NCBI GenBank assembly: GCA_963693085.1
Contig: OY856410.1
Coordinates: 884,989,335 to 885,053,334 of the forward strand
Direction: 5' to 3'
DNA from: Alisma plantago-aquatica
Taxonomy: Eukaryota > Streptophyta > Magnoliopsida > Alismatales > Alismataceae
DNA length: 64,000 nt
The notes under the pieces were generated by a model that did no database searches, was not told the origin of the DNA, and saw only the letters and a program-made list of their open reading frames with translations. A program made the position numbers and the translations under genes. The stretch's first letter is position 1, and every line of letters begins with the position of its first letter. Of the stretch, positions 47,002-59,290 are shown piece after piece.

Positions 47002-50000
47002 ATGAAGCTATTGTATCCTAATATGTCTACATCTTGCGTCGTATCTATTTTAATTGATCTGGGTGGTACGCATTCCTTTATCACTCGAAGAGTGATTCTT
47101 GACTGCAATATGATATTCGGTCATAGGGCAGAGAGTTTCAAGTTAGAAACTCCTTTGATGGGATCTGCTGTGTTGCAGGAGGTGTGTTCTCCCTGCATTC
47201 TTTCCTTTTCTAAACATCGCATTCAAGTGGATCTTATACCACTTGAGATGCATGGGTTTGATATAATCCTTGGGAAGGGTTTCATCCGACCGAGTACTTC
47301 ACCTTGGGAAGGGTTTCATCCGACCGAGTTGATTGGCAGAACTCAAGAAACAACTACAAGAGTTGCTTGAGAAGGGTTTCATCCGACCGAGTACTTCACC
47401 TTGGGGTGCTCCAGTCCTCTTTGTTAAAAAGAAGGATGGGTCAATGCGGTTATGCATTGACTACAGACAATTAAATAAAGTAACAATTAAGAATAAGTAT
47501 CCTTTGCCGAGGATTGATGATCTCTTTGACCAGTTGTGTGGTGCAACTGTCTTCTCAAAGATAGATTTGAGGTCGTGATATCATCAGCTGCGTATTAAGG
47601 AGGGTGACATACCTAAGACTGATTTTAGGATAAGGTATGGTCAGTATGAGTTCATAGTTATGTTGTTTGGACTAACTAATGCACCAGCTGCATTTATGGA
47701 ACTCATGAATAGAATCTTTCGACCTTTTCTTGATCAGTGTGTTGTCGTCTTCATAGATGACATCTTGATCTACATTAGAGATGCTCAGCAGCACAAACTA
47801 CATCTTTGTCAGAATCTAACTTTGGTAAGAGAGCATAAGTTATATGCTAAGTTTAGCAAGTGTGAGTTCTGGCTACCAGAAGTTTCTTTTCTTGGACACG
47901 TAATATCTGCTTCAGGTATTCGTGTTGACCCTAAAAAGGTAGAATCTGTCCTGCAATGGGAGCATACAAAGACTCCGATAGAGATTCACAGTTTCTTAGG
48001 GTTAGCAGGCTATTATCGGAGGTTCATTAAGAACTTCAATTCCATAGCTTTACCCTTGACTAAGTTGACTAGGAAGGATGTAACTTTTGCCTGGAATGAC
48101 AAGTGTCAGCAATCTTTCCAGTTGTTCAAGGAGAGGTTGACGAGTGCACCTGTGATGGTACTACCTGAGCAAGGGAAAGGGTATATAGTTTTCTGTGATG
48201 CCTCTAAGAATGGACTAGGATGTGTGTTAATTTAGGATAAACAAGTGATTTCTTTTGCTTCTCGACAGCTTAAGAAACATGAGGAGAATTATCCGACACA
48301 CGATCTAGAACTAGCTATTGTAGTCCATGCCCTGAAGATCTGGAGACATTATCTCTATGGAGAAACATTCCAAATTTTCACAGACCATAAGAACCTAAAG
48401 TATATCTTCTCTCAGCATGAGCTAAACATGAGGCAACACCGCTGGATGGAGTTTATCAAGGACTACGATTGTACGATTGATTATCATCCAGGGAAGGCCA
48501 ATGTAGTTGTTGATGCTTTAAGTAGAAAATCAGCAACACTAGCTCTAGATAAAGCATAGTTGAATTCTTTGGTGTGTTCTAGGAGGGATATGCTTATCTC
48601 TTTAAGGCAAGACAATGTACAGTTAAAAGTATCGTTGTTATTTGGGTTTTTAGCGGAGATGCACATAAAACCTACTCTGAGATAGAAGATTAAGGAGGCA
48701 CATCAAGTTGATGTTGTAGTTCAGCAGATTAGGTCAAAATATGGTAGTGAGAAATGAGAAGGTTTCCATGATTCAGATGATTAGGTAGCCTGTTATCATG
48801 GTAGAATGATAGTGCCTGATGTGGAAAACTTGAGGAAATTAGTCCTGGAAGAAGCTCATTCTTCAATGTATGCTATGCATCCAGGAAGCACCAAGATGTA
48901 TCGTAACTTGAAAGATATGTATTGGTGGCCTGGTTTGAAAAAGGACGTTGCTGAGTTTGTTATGCGGTGTCCAGTGTGTCAGCAAGTTAAAGTTGAACAC
49001 CAGAAGCCCACAGGAACAATGCAACCCTTACCCATACCACAATGGAAGTGGGATCATGTGACCATGGATTTTGTGGTTGGTTTACCCAGAGCAACCAAAG
49101 GTCATGATTCCATCTGGGTAATAGTTGATAGGTTGACAAAGATAGCACATTTCTTACCTGTCAAAACAACCTATTCTACTGAGAAGATGGCATAGTTATA
49201 TGTAGATGAAATAGTGCGGCTGCATGGGGTCCCAGTTACCATTGTTTCTGATAGAGGTCCCCAGTTTACGAGTCATTTTTGGGAGCGACTACATAAATCC
49301 TTAGGCACACAGTTAAGATTTAGTACAACCTTTCATCCTCAGACATATGGACAATCAGAAAGGACGATACAAACCTTGGAGGACTCACTTAGAGCATGTG
49401 TTCTCCAGTTTACAGGAAGTTGGGATCTACATCTAATCTTGATAGAGTTTGCCTACAATAATAGCTATCAACACAGAATTGGCATGGCACCTTATGAATC
49501 TTTGTATGGTAGATGTTTTAGATCTCCCCTATGTTGGTATGAAACTGGTGAATATCAACTTTTGGGTCCGGATCTTGTGCAACAGACCACCGAGAAGATT
49601 AAAATAATACAACAACAGCTAAAGACTGCATAGGATAGATAGAAATCTTATGCTGATAAGTGTCGTAGACCTTTATAATTCCAAGTTGGAGACAGAGTGT
49701 ACCTCAAGGTCTCACCTTGGAAGGGAGTTCCTAGATTCAGAAGGAAAGGAAAGTTAGCTCCTAGATTTATGGGGCCTTATCCAATCATTGAACGGGTTGG
49801 AAAGGTAGCTTATAAGCTGGAGTTACCACCTGAGCTGCAAAATTTACACCCACTGTTCCACATTTCCATGTTAAGAAAATGTCATCCTGACACAGAATCA
49901 GTTCTGCAGCCTATGGAAATAGAATTGAACGATGATATATCTTATGTTGAAGGACCTGTGTTGATTCTCGATAGAAGAATCAAGAAGTTGAAGAAGAAAG

Positions 50001-50104
50001 ACATTAGTCTTGTGAAAGTCCTCTGGAATCACCGTGGCATTGAAGAATCTACATGGTAACTAGAGGAAGAGATGAGAATGAAATACCCTACTCTTTTCTC
50101 TTAA
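47002..50104 (+). pseudogene. pol: Element A pol: protease, RT, RNase H, integrase, chromodomain
   Basis: Protease (47020-47270; LIDLGGTHSFIT, with the DSG Ser changed to Leu) breaks off in a rearranged junction at 47271-47405 that also shifts the frame. From 47333 to 50104 one phase holds reverse transcriptase (47400-48080, FIDD at about 47754), RNase H (48190-48520), integrase HHCC finger with an intact CPVCQQ (48850-48990), integrase core (MDF at about 49066, SDRGPQF at about 49238, QSERT at about 49354) and a chromodomain (about 49940-50090) ending at TAA 50102-50104. Premature stops include 47577, 48233, 48557, 48756, 49193 and a TAA at about 50057. Most are C-to-T changes; the last needs G to T. 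It is the counterpart of element B's pol. Confidence 0.92.
47271..47405 (+). repeat. Threefold GAAGGGTTTCATCCGACCGAG repeat at a deletion junction
   Basis: The start of the RT region (encoding [11 protein letters not shown]) occurs at 47271-47308, again in part at 47305-47328, and in its proper place at 47369-47405. Compared with element B, several hundred bases of the protease-RT linker are missing between the first two copies and the preceding protease. Confidence 0.9.
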
Positions 50105-50140
50105 AATGTTTTGTTAATGATTTCGGGGACAAAATCCTTG

Positions 50141-50156
50141 TAAGGGGTGGATAATT
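50141..50156 (+). other. Polypurine tract of element A
   Basis: TAAGGGGTGGATAATT lies directly before the right LTR. The purine-rich AAGGGGTGGA would prime plus-strand synthesis. Confidence 0.75.
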
Positions 50157-51549
50157 TGTAACATCCCTGACCTGGGTTATGTATTAACCCTAGGTGTTTT
50201 GCCTAATTAAGTTGATTAGATGCTTGCTCTTATACCTTGAAAAGTAAGTAAGGCTTTTAAGGAACTTATAATTCAATTTCAGTCCTTTTTGAATAATGTT
50301 AAAACATTGTTTTGTTAATTTTGGACTAAAGTGCAAATATACAAGTTGAGGGGTTAACTTGCAAATTGCACATGTTAAAATGTTCCTCTAATTTTGAGAC
50401 ATCATAAGAATGAATATTATGAAGTGGTATGGTTTCCACAAGCTTGGGCACCAATATAAAGCTTGTAGGGCAATCTTTGTGCATTAAAACCTAGTTTTGG
50501 TGTAATGTGCAATTTACCAAAACCTAGGGTTCAACATGCAAAATACCACCTTTAGAGGGTCTCTCGTGTTTCTTGTCATCAAGTGGAGTAAAGAAAATGA
50601 GAGGGGCCCCTCATTTGGATTATTATGGAGGAGAGAGAATCTTGTCATTAAGATAATCAAGATTTAAGCACAAATGGCTCTTTAATATAACTTAATGCAA
50701 AAAGAAATATATTAATTATGGAACCCTTCAATAAAAAATTGAAGGATGTGTTTGCAATAGTTTGGACGCGTTTGTGCCATGCTTGGGCACAAAAAGATCT
50801 TGGTGGAGTGGAAGCCATTCACATTAATATAATATAAAACAATATCCAATAAAAGATGGATATTAATATACATCTCTTTAAGATGATTAATTTCTTTTCT
50901 ATTAATCCTTGGATAATGGAGAAGTTTTGCAAGGTTATAGAAGGTGGCTACGTTTCCAAAGCATAGAGGAAGCTTTGGTGGAATTAGTTGGAATTAAAGA
51001 AGATAACTCTCTTTTTCTATTTTCTTAAAAACCCATATACATATCTCTTATGTATATCTTTTGCAATACACATGAGAACCGTTTCCTTAGTTTCTTTCTC
51101 TTTTCACCTTGCTTTGGCTGACCAAAGGAGAGCTCTGGAGAAGAGGAAGGATGACCAAACCTTTTGGTAAGTTTGGATCACCATCTACCTCAGATCCATG
51201 GTGGAAACCCTAAAACAAGGCTTGATTCATGGTTTTCTTCACTTGGTTTCCATTTCTAGCAAGTTTGTTCATCCAAAAGTTGAAGGACGGACCTTGGACA
51301 ACTACTGGAGCTCAATCCACCATTAAAGCCATGGATCTTGAGATCAGTTATAGAGGTGGGTTTTATAACTCTAACCCTTAAGCATTAGTATTGCACTCTT
51401 TTCTATAAGCATTGTTGGTTACTTTTCTTCCTTTGATACTCTTGTGAGTTCTTGATATAATTTCCATGAAGAACGGCATCTGTTCTTGGTTGAACAGAGG
51501 AAGATGAAGATGACATCATTCTAGATAAATATCCCAAAAAGTACTTTAC

Positions 51550-53040
51550 CAAACGGTTTGCTTTTGTTGCTCAAACGGTTTCCCAAACCGTTTGGGAGCA
51601 AACGGTTTCAAACTGTTTGAATGCAAACAGTTTCACTAAACCGCATAGAAGCAAACGGTCCAAGACTATTTTGTGGCTTTGACCAAGTGTTGACCATTTG
51701 GAGACCTGTTGAGAATAATGTAGGTCAATTCTCCATCACTAATTATTAATTAATTTCAATTGGTTCACTAGTTAAAGGTCCAACAATCACCAAAACCCTA
51801 ATCGGGTTAGGTGTTGTTTTGATAATTGAATAAGTTTGAAACTTGGGTTGAGTGACCCAAACAGTTTCAAAACTATTTGGGGATCACCCAAATTGTCTCA
51901 AGACCGTTTGGTGATCACCCAAGACCATTTGGATATCTAGGGTTAAGCATGGTTGACCAATTGAAGATCCAAAGGTATCAAGTTGATGTATAACCAGTTG
52001 CTGATTTGGTGACTAATACTAGGATCCAAACCCTAAATGAATAACATGGTTGATTATGAAGTGATGGGAAAATGGTGTCAAGACCATTTAGAGAATATCC
52101 AAATGATCCCAAGACCATTTGGGGGTAACCCAAGACCGTTTCGAGGTCTAGGGTTAACTATGGTTAAGTGTTTGAAGATCTAAAGGTGTTAGGTTGAAGT
52201 ATATTCAATTGTTGACTTAGTGATCAATCTAATGAGCCAAACTCTAATTAGTTGACTTGTTTTTTGATGTTGACTTGGGCAAACAGTCTAAAGACCATTT
52301 GGAGGTCATCCAAACAACCTCAAGACCGTTTGGGGTCAGGTCATGTCCAAATTGGATGATGGTTCGATGATTCCAAATCAATTAGACTCACATTGATTAA
52401 TGTTGAAGGGTCATCGATTTCAAACCCTAATTCAATTGAATCAATCCCTAATTGATGACCAATTGAAGGTCAATTGAGGGTCAAATCAGTTGATTGATGA
52501 CCTAATTAACTCAATTGAAGTGTGGTGATAGGTCCAATTGGAGAGTAGTTCCATAGAATCAATGGTTGAAGGAATCAACAATGGAAACCCTAAACCGGTT
52601 TGAAGTGGTTGAGACCCTTATTGGTCCTTGCGGTTTTGAGGGGGGTTTGGACCAAACAGTCTCAAGACCGTTTGGGACCAAATGATCCCAAACTGTTTGG
52701 GTTCATGCATTTTCAAAAGGTAACTTTAGCAAACAGTTTTGGGGGTCTACTTTAGTAACGATTTCATGAGACCACCTTTAGCAAACGATCTCAGAAGTCA
52801 ACTTTGGCAAACGTTCTACACCACTAACTTTACTAAATGGTCTCAAGTGTGCAACTTTACTAAACGGTTTCAAGGGTTGCTTTTGCAAACGGTTTCAAGT
52901 GTACAACTTTAGTAAACGATTTCAAAGGTCACTTTAGCCAACGGTTTCATTGGTTGACCAAGACCGTTTGAGGTCTGATTTGGTCAAGACCGTTTGAGGT
53001 CTATATGGCCAAGACCGTTTGGTTGATAATTAACCAAAAC
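51550..53040 (+). repeat. Array of AAACGGTTT / AAACCGTTT palindromic repeats (A right LTR)
   Basis: Same array as at 35110-36655. Individual half-sites differ between the two LTRs, mostly by C/T or G/A, and one block near 52640-52690 is shorter than in the left LTR. Confidence 0.9.
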
Positions 53041-53532
53041 CACATGGGTACTTAAAGTGGTTAAAGGACAAAGTGATTAGTTATTTAAGACATGATGTAA
53101 TCAAAGATGATTATAATAAAGGTACCCTTAATGGGATAGGATGATTGGTACCCTTTGAATGAGTAAGCCTTAATGATCATGGTGATGAGGACATAACCAT
53201 GATGTCAATTCTTTTTCATGTTGAGCTGACTCAGCTTAATCAAAGATGATGAAAGCATCATCTTATAGAAGATGAGAGAGAAGACCTCCAACATGAATGA
53301 TAATCATGTAATGGACTTTTATTTTAGCTGAATGATTGATTAGGGTATGATCCATGATAGTGAGATCATGAAACCCTAATTATGAAGGTTAATGAATCAT
53401 AACCCTAATTAAGGGCATTAATAGGTGAAATCCTAATGCATGATGATGGTATAAACTTCATTCACAATGATGACATGATAAACCTTAACTCAAGGTACTT
53501 TGATGTTCATTCCTACTTGAGATGTAAATAGC

Positions 53533-53680
53533 AAACCCTAATCTAGGGTGATATGATGTGAATAGTAAACCCTAATCTAGGGTGATATGATGTGAATTGT
53601 AAACCCTAATCTAGGGTGATGTGATGTGAATAGTAAACCCTAATCTAGGTTGATGTGATGTGAATAGTAAACCCTAATTT
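53533..53680 (+). repeat. 34-bp tandem repeat with telomere-like core (A right LTR)
   Basis: Four full units plus a partial one of the AAACCCTAATCTAGGGTGAT type, the partner of 37140-37285. Confidence 0.9.
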
Positions 53681-55754
53681 TTGGTTATTGAATTTAAACC
53701 CAAATCAAGGGTGATGGAGGGTGAATAGTAAACCCTAATTTCAAATAAGGTAAATGGAAGTGTGAAACCCTAATTATGGGTTATGGTTTAAAGCATGAAG
53801 CTCTATGATTGGATAATAAAACGAGGAGTCAATCCTATTTGAGTTAAGGGGATGATTAACCCTATTTGAATTGAAAAGGGAAAACCCTAACCCTAGTAGG
53901 GCATGGTGGTGCAACCCTGGAATAGTGATGTTATCATTGTTTTGCATTGTGCTGATATGAAATAGATGTATCTGTTATCATATATATTAATCATGCAGGT
54001 TTTATGTAATATTGAACATATCTAGGTAAGAGCTATGATGCTTTGTTTATTGAATGTACTTAATGAGCTTTGTAAGCAATGGTATGTTATGTTGCCTAGT
54101 GAGAGATAACAAAAGAGATTGACAAGCTGTATAAGCCTTGTGAAATACCTGCACTGCTATTATCATGTTTACACCGTTAGATGACTTGATGGCAATAAGA
54201 TACATGTTTAAGTGGTATCAAGAGTTTTGTTGATCTAAGGATTTTAACACTCATATTCTTGAATCACGATGATGAGTTGATAAGGGATTGAATTCCCAAT
54301 GTTAATAAAGCTATGAAATGAACTTGATAAAATCATACCTTTTCGTTACAGCTATTGGTTATAATGGCTTGTGTATGAAAACATGCCTGATACTAAAAGA
54401 ATGTTGTAATGTACTTAAATAATCAAGTGAAATAATATCATGTAGAGACCTGACCATAGATCCATCATCGTCAGTAGTTGGGTGATGGTGAAATAGGTTT
54501 TCCTAAGGGAACTCCTGGAGAGCATACTTTTGAGTATGTGGGGGTTATGGACGTGAATATCCTTACGTCCTAATGGAGGAATTGATGTGAGATAAACATC
54601 AAATCTCTCAATCCTTCATTATATGTATATGTCGAGATGATGTATCACAAATCTCCCGATGATGATGATAATGCCGAATCGATGCGAGATAAACCAGAAA
54701 TCCTTCGATTGCGAAGAGAGTACAGCATGCCACTGTAACTCTAATAGCGAAGTTGCCAGAAATACCCTGGAAAGCTATTTTAGCAGAGACACAAGATGTC
54801 TTGCATGTTGTTCCTCACACTGACTGGGGAGGATGAGGTCATAGAAATTCGGCTCTTCTAGTGACCTAGGTATGGTACCAATTTTGACTTCGCAATGGTC
54901 GGTTGGAGTATGAGCGGTATACCACATCTCCTCAGGGCATAAAGTATGTTTGTAAAATGTAATCAGCCATGTAGCATAATTGCTTAGGTTGAACTACGAG
55001 AAATAATGATTGATGATACATTGTTTATTATGTCCTAGTTAGATAGATGATATACATGTTCTTCATATTCCTCATTGATTAAATGTCTTTCTATTCAATC
55101 AAGTTATAATTGAAATGATTGCATAGAGAATACTGCTCTACTTAACATTAATCAATGATTTACCTGCTGTTGAATATTTATAATTCTACTGCTCAGTGTT
55201 ATTCTATTATCTGCAATAACAATGCTTCTGGCGGAGAGTTATAACTCTCGCTAGGACAATTTTCAATTGTCTCACCCTCGTGGGATTCAACTTTTTAGGT
55301 AGACGTCGAGGAAAGAGAAACCCATCAGTGGGTGAGCAGCAACAACAGTCGCAGTAGCAACAATAGGGACAACAGTGATCTTCAGGTGGAGACATTGTCT
55401 GTTCGATTATGTATATAGAAAGTCCTATGTGTCGTCTCTATACTCTCAGGTCCTAGGAGTCAGTAGATGGTTTGTTTTAGATCTGAGATTTTTGGCTTGA
55501 TGCCTCAAGATTTTTGTATATTGCTCATATACAGTAATAGGGCAATCAATGTTTATGGCTCTCGAGATGAGTTGATACAGAGATGTACTAATGTATCAAA
55601 ATGTAAATAACTTACTTTGTCCCTTTATGGAAGAGTTTTATAGTTTGTGAATTTTAGTGCAAAAAGTTTTAATTTTTAGTGATTTTCAGTAATTCCGCTA
55701 GTAGTAATTCGCTTCCGTATTAGTTAATCTTATTTTCACAAGACGGACGTCACA

Positions 55755-55759
55755 CTAAT
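55755..55759. other. Target site duplication of element A (right copy)
   Basis: ctaat follows the LTR end and equals 20836-20840. Confidence 0.93.
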
Positions 55760-56431
55760 GATGTAAACACAAGATATAAATTAGTAGATGATGGTATTCT
55801 CACATTTATATTTATGATATGTTATATGCCCCATAACAGGAAGATTGAGTCATTACTAAGAACACCAAATATACTAGAGGCAAAGGGAAGGAAATGATGA
55901 TCAGTTACTTCACATGCAACCCCATGCTTACAAATTTTATGTGTACTAGAAGTTGCATTGAAATTATTTGAAATATTCCTAGTAAATGGAGAGACCTTGA
56001 AGTGATCAATATAAGTGTGACTTCTAGTAGTACAAACCAATAATAGGATGGACGCATGTCTCTATGTCTGGAGACCATCACGACGTGTCTCTGGGAAGGA
56101 GACTAAAGCTTCTTTCAATGATTTTATCCCAGCATGAGAAAAAATGTCAAAGAGAGCATCTCAAATGAAATCATGGCAGGACTTGAACCTTGGGTTGATG
56201 CGATAGTGCATTATGTGGTCACCAAAAGAATCAAGATCTGCATAGTGACAAACGGGAAACACTCATTGCCATGATATAGAGGAATCATCAATTGGCAACA
56301 TAGAATAGATTACGACTCAATCAATGTAATAGATACTTTAAGGCCATAATAGGAATATCAAGAATAAAGTCTTGTGCATGGGAAGCCTATAGTGAACCTA
56401 GAATAGCATGTAGTTGTTGGGACAACTCTAG
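55760..56431 (-). pseudogene. Split reverse-transcriptase-like gene, C-terminal piece
   Basis: On the minus strand, scattered frames give, in order, SHAQDFILDIPIMAL (about 56350), LDSFGDHIMHY then DALFDIFSHAGIKSLKEA (56090-56250), HTYIDHFKVSPF and KHGVACEVTDHHFLPFASSI (55870-56020). These blocks follow the C-terminal region of plant reverse-transcriptase-like proteins that share a conserved GD(H/E) block and an FGxxAP-like block. Stops and frameshifts are frequent. The piece is bounded by the solo LTR D above and by element A below. The last residues lie beyond A at 20794-20840. Confidence 0.7.
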
Positions 56432-59290
56432 TGTCTTGAAACCGTTCTTGCCCAATCCCATTCGTACTTCCTAGATAGTAGTAAGAGGATTGAAGCATCA
56501 GTCCCTGAGTGGCTCGATAGGATCTATCACACTGGCATATACAATAAGAAATAATAACTCGAAAAACTGGATATTTAAAGAACAACTAACCCAATATGGA
56601 GATATATCTAATTTATCTTTTTCATCAGAGTGTGTAGAGTGTGGAAGTGATCTTATTCAGTATTTCATTTGTATTGCCTAAAATCAAGACACAATCATGC
56701 AATTTCATGCCACGCTATCAAAATCAAGTAAAGTGATTTATAGCAAAAGAGTATACTTGGCAGGACTTATATTCAAAAGAATAACAAATGATTTCCAAAA
56801 CCAATATCATTTGATAAAATGTTTGTTATTCAACGATTCAATTTTTATTATGACTTCCTATTATGTTGTAATCAAATAAGCATGCTTATATATTTTGTGT
56901 GACTCTATTACCCCAATGCGATGGGGAAGGTCACGAGGCTCCTTCTCACCATAGGAACATAGGAGGCCAATGTACAAGTCCCACCTCCAAATGAGGGGGT
57001 TGTTGCACTCAATATCAACATTATCAACATTATCAATATCATCATCATTATCAATATACGGGCAGTCATAATGGGCATGCAATTTATGTTTTCATGTTTT
57101 TCAAAATATAGTATAGAAAAATAGAAGACTAATCCTAGGCAACAATAGCTCATCCAAATAAGTAGCCAAGTATACAGTCAAGAGATACATAAAAGTATTT
57201 TCAAAACAATCAAGGAGGAGTTATATAATAGTGTACCTTTCATCGAAGATTTTGAGCATAATCAATATCTGAATCAATAAGTCAACCCTTTGAATCAAAT
57301 CCTAAATCATTGAGATTGGATCAAGGGTCAAGATCATGATGTTCAAAATATCATGTTTTAGTATTCGAGATTAGGGTTACACTTTTCCTATGTAAACCTT
57401 AGGGTTGGGTCATTCACTTATATCAATATTTCAATATGTCCAACATTATTTCAAGTTTCCAATATATTCAAGTGTGAATGACTTACCTAGGTTTTCTAGG
57501 ATCATATGTGTAAACCCTAATTTATGATCATTATCCAAGTCATAATTCAAGTTTCTAGATATTCTTCAAGGAAATAAGTTCAAGGGTCTAGATCAGGTAG
57601 GTCACAAGATTTAGTACACTTATATTCACCATATGACAATTCTAGAGACAGAATCAAGATTAGTCATCACTTTATGGCATGAAATAATATTCAAGATTTG
57701 AATAAGTCAAAAGTTTAGATCTAGATTCACTAACGAGTCAAGTCTATATTTTAGAGTCTCAATATGAACATTCGAATAAAAAATTAGGGTTTTTAGTGTT
57801 TAGTCAAGATTAACCACAAATAGAGTCATTTAGACCAATTACATAAGCAAGAGATCAAGATATAGGTATATCAATGAAAATTGTTTGGCATCAGATTTAA
57901 AAAGTATTTTTAATGGGTTCATTGAATTTTTCTGATCAAAATTGACTATTTATTTGAATAATTTGGAGTCAGTATGCATTAGATATGATTTTTGCAAGAT
58001 CTATCCATTTATTTGATTTTTTTAGCAGAGAGAAGTAGGAATACCTTAAATCGGGAAAAGAGGGGCCATTTGATGTGTAAAGGATGGACAAGATTTTTCC
58101 ACATGGGTGAGGTAACTTCCTTGCTTGTTGGTCTGGTTCAGAGGCTAAAATGGCTGGTTCACACTTGAATTCTTGGTTCAAACCTCGTTTCAACTGAGAA
58201 TTGGACTGGGGCTCCCTCCCTGGACCGGCCGGTCTGGGACCTTCCTCATATGATCTGTCTTCCCTACGAGCCCAGACAGGAGGTGGAGGAGCTCACCAGA
58301 GAGGGGGTGTTTGGGCACAGGAGAGGCCGATGGAGGCCACGAGCATGCCGTTTGTGGTTGCCGCATTCTCGCGAGGTCGCGGGTGGTCGAAGATGGAGGA
58401 GAGGCGGCGAGGAGGAGGAATGCCCAACAGGGCTGGGCGGCGATGCTGTTTGCAGAAGAAGGGGATAAAAACAAGAAAATAGGGTGTTTGGGGCCAAGGG
58501 AGTGAGCATGGGAGGGCCTCATAGCTTGTTGTAAAGATTACGAGAACGAGGGGCCCTTTATATATTATTGGGGCTAGGGTTTTAGGGGCCATAAGTTGGG
58601 TGCAGTAGTAGTGGTTTTCGGAAGGAGATGGAGGATCAAGGAGCTTGCTTTAGTTGTGCAACAATGTGAGAAACCTGGTCAAAATAGGGCTAATTAGTTT
58701 GAAATGGTGAGACGGTCTTTTCTATTTGCTTGGAATTTTGAATCGATGTCAAGGGCGCGAGATTGCAAGTCTCGACCATAAAGACACCTCCCCACTGATT
58801 GTGGGAGGTTGATGATGACCTCGCAGCCACTGGATCAGGCATGGATCCACGAGTGGAAGATCCAAGGGTGAACAGTCACCCCAGATCCCTTATATGGATC
58901 GCTGACATGGCAAAGCTAAGAAAAAGTGCAAATAAAAGGGGAAAAAGGTTTTCAATACATAAACTTCAAGATTTCATAGTAAATCGTAGGAATGTCCAAT
59001 TGAGAAGAAATTTGGACCATAGCCTCACCAAAATGTGGAGAATATCTAGACAATGTTTGAGAACCAAATAATGAAATTTTATGGATCAATTTGCTTCTTT
59101 TGACAAAGTGATTAATTAATCAAATATGTGGTGTCACAAAGTGTATAAAATTCACATTGATCACCATATTTTGGATTTGAGTATAAAAATTGGTAATGAA
59201 GCCAAGAAAAATAATTTGGGACCATGAGTGGGTATAAAGAGGGTGAAATTGGAATTAGTCCAAATTTATGCAAAATTCCACTTTGTCACA
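56432..59290 (-). mobile_element. Element D: solo LTR, minus strand (2859 bp)
   Basis: Read on the minus strand it begins TGTGACAAAG (at 59290) and ends TTTCAAGACA (at 56432), i.e. TG...CA. The 5 bp tctag occur directly outside both ends (56427-56431 and 59291-59295), and the reverse-transcriptase-like frame continues across the joined site. There is no internal domain, so it is a solo LTR. Length, a TATA box well inside and AACCCTAA-type motifs recall the long LTRs of Ty3/gypsy chromoviruses, but it is not the same family as A or B. The 110-codon GC-rich frame at 58190-58522 lies inside and is not taken as a gene. Confidence 0.75.
58551..58566 (-). promoter_or_regulatory. Putative TATA box of solo LTR D
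   Basis: On the minus strand AATATATAAAGGGCCC lies about 730 bp after the LTR start, upstream of a GC-rich transcribed-looking stretch. The position is similar to the TATA-like box of element A. Confidence 0.45.

Larger units (their letters stand above)
50157..55754 (+). repeat. Element A right LTR (5598 bp, uninterrupted)
   Basis: TGTAACATCC to GACGTCACA. It preserves the empty target site of element B (gaagt at 50421-50425). The palindrome array lies at about 51550-53040, the 34-bp tandem array at 53533-53680, and the ATAGATCCATCATCGTCAG module at 54456-54474. No gene was seen. Confidence 0.95.

Noticed and set aside
58190..58592. GC-rich frames of up to 110 codons behind a TATA-like box
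   Set aside because: They lie wholly inside solo LTR D and overlap in four frames. Better explained as transcribed LTR leader than as a gene.
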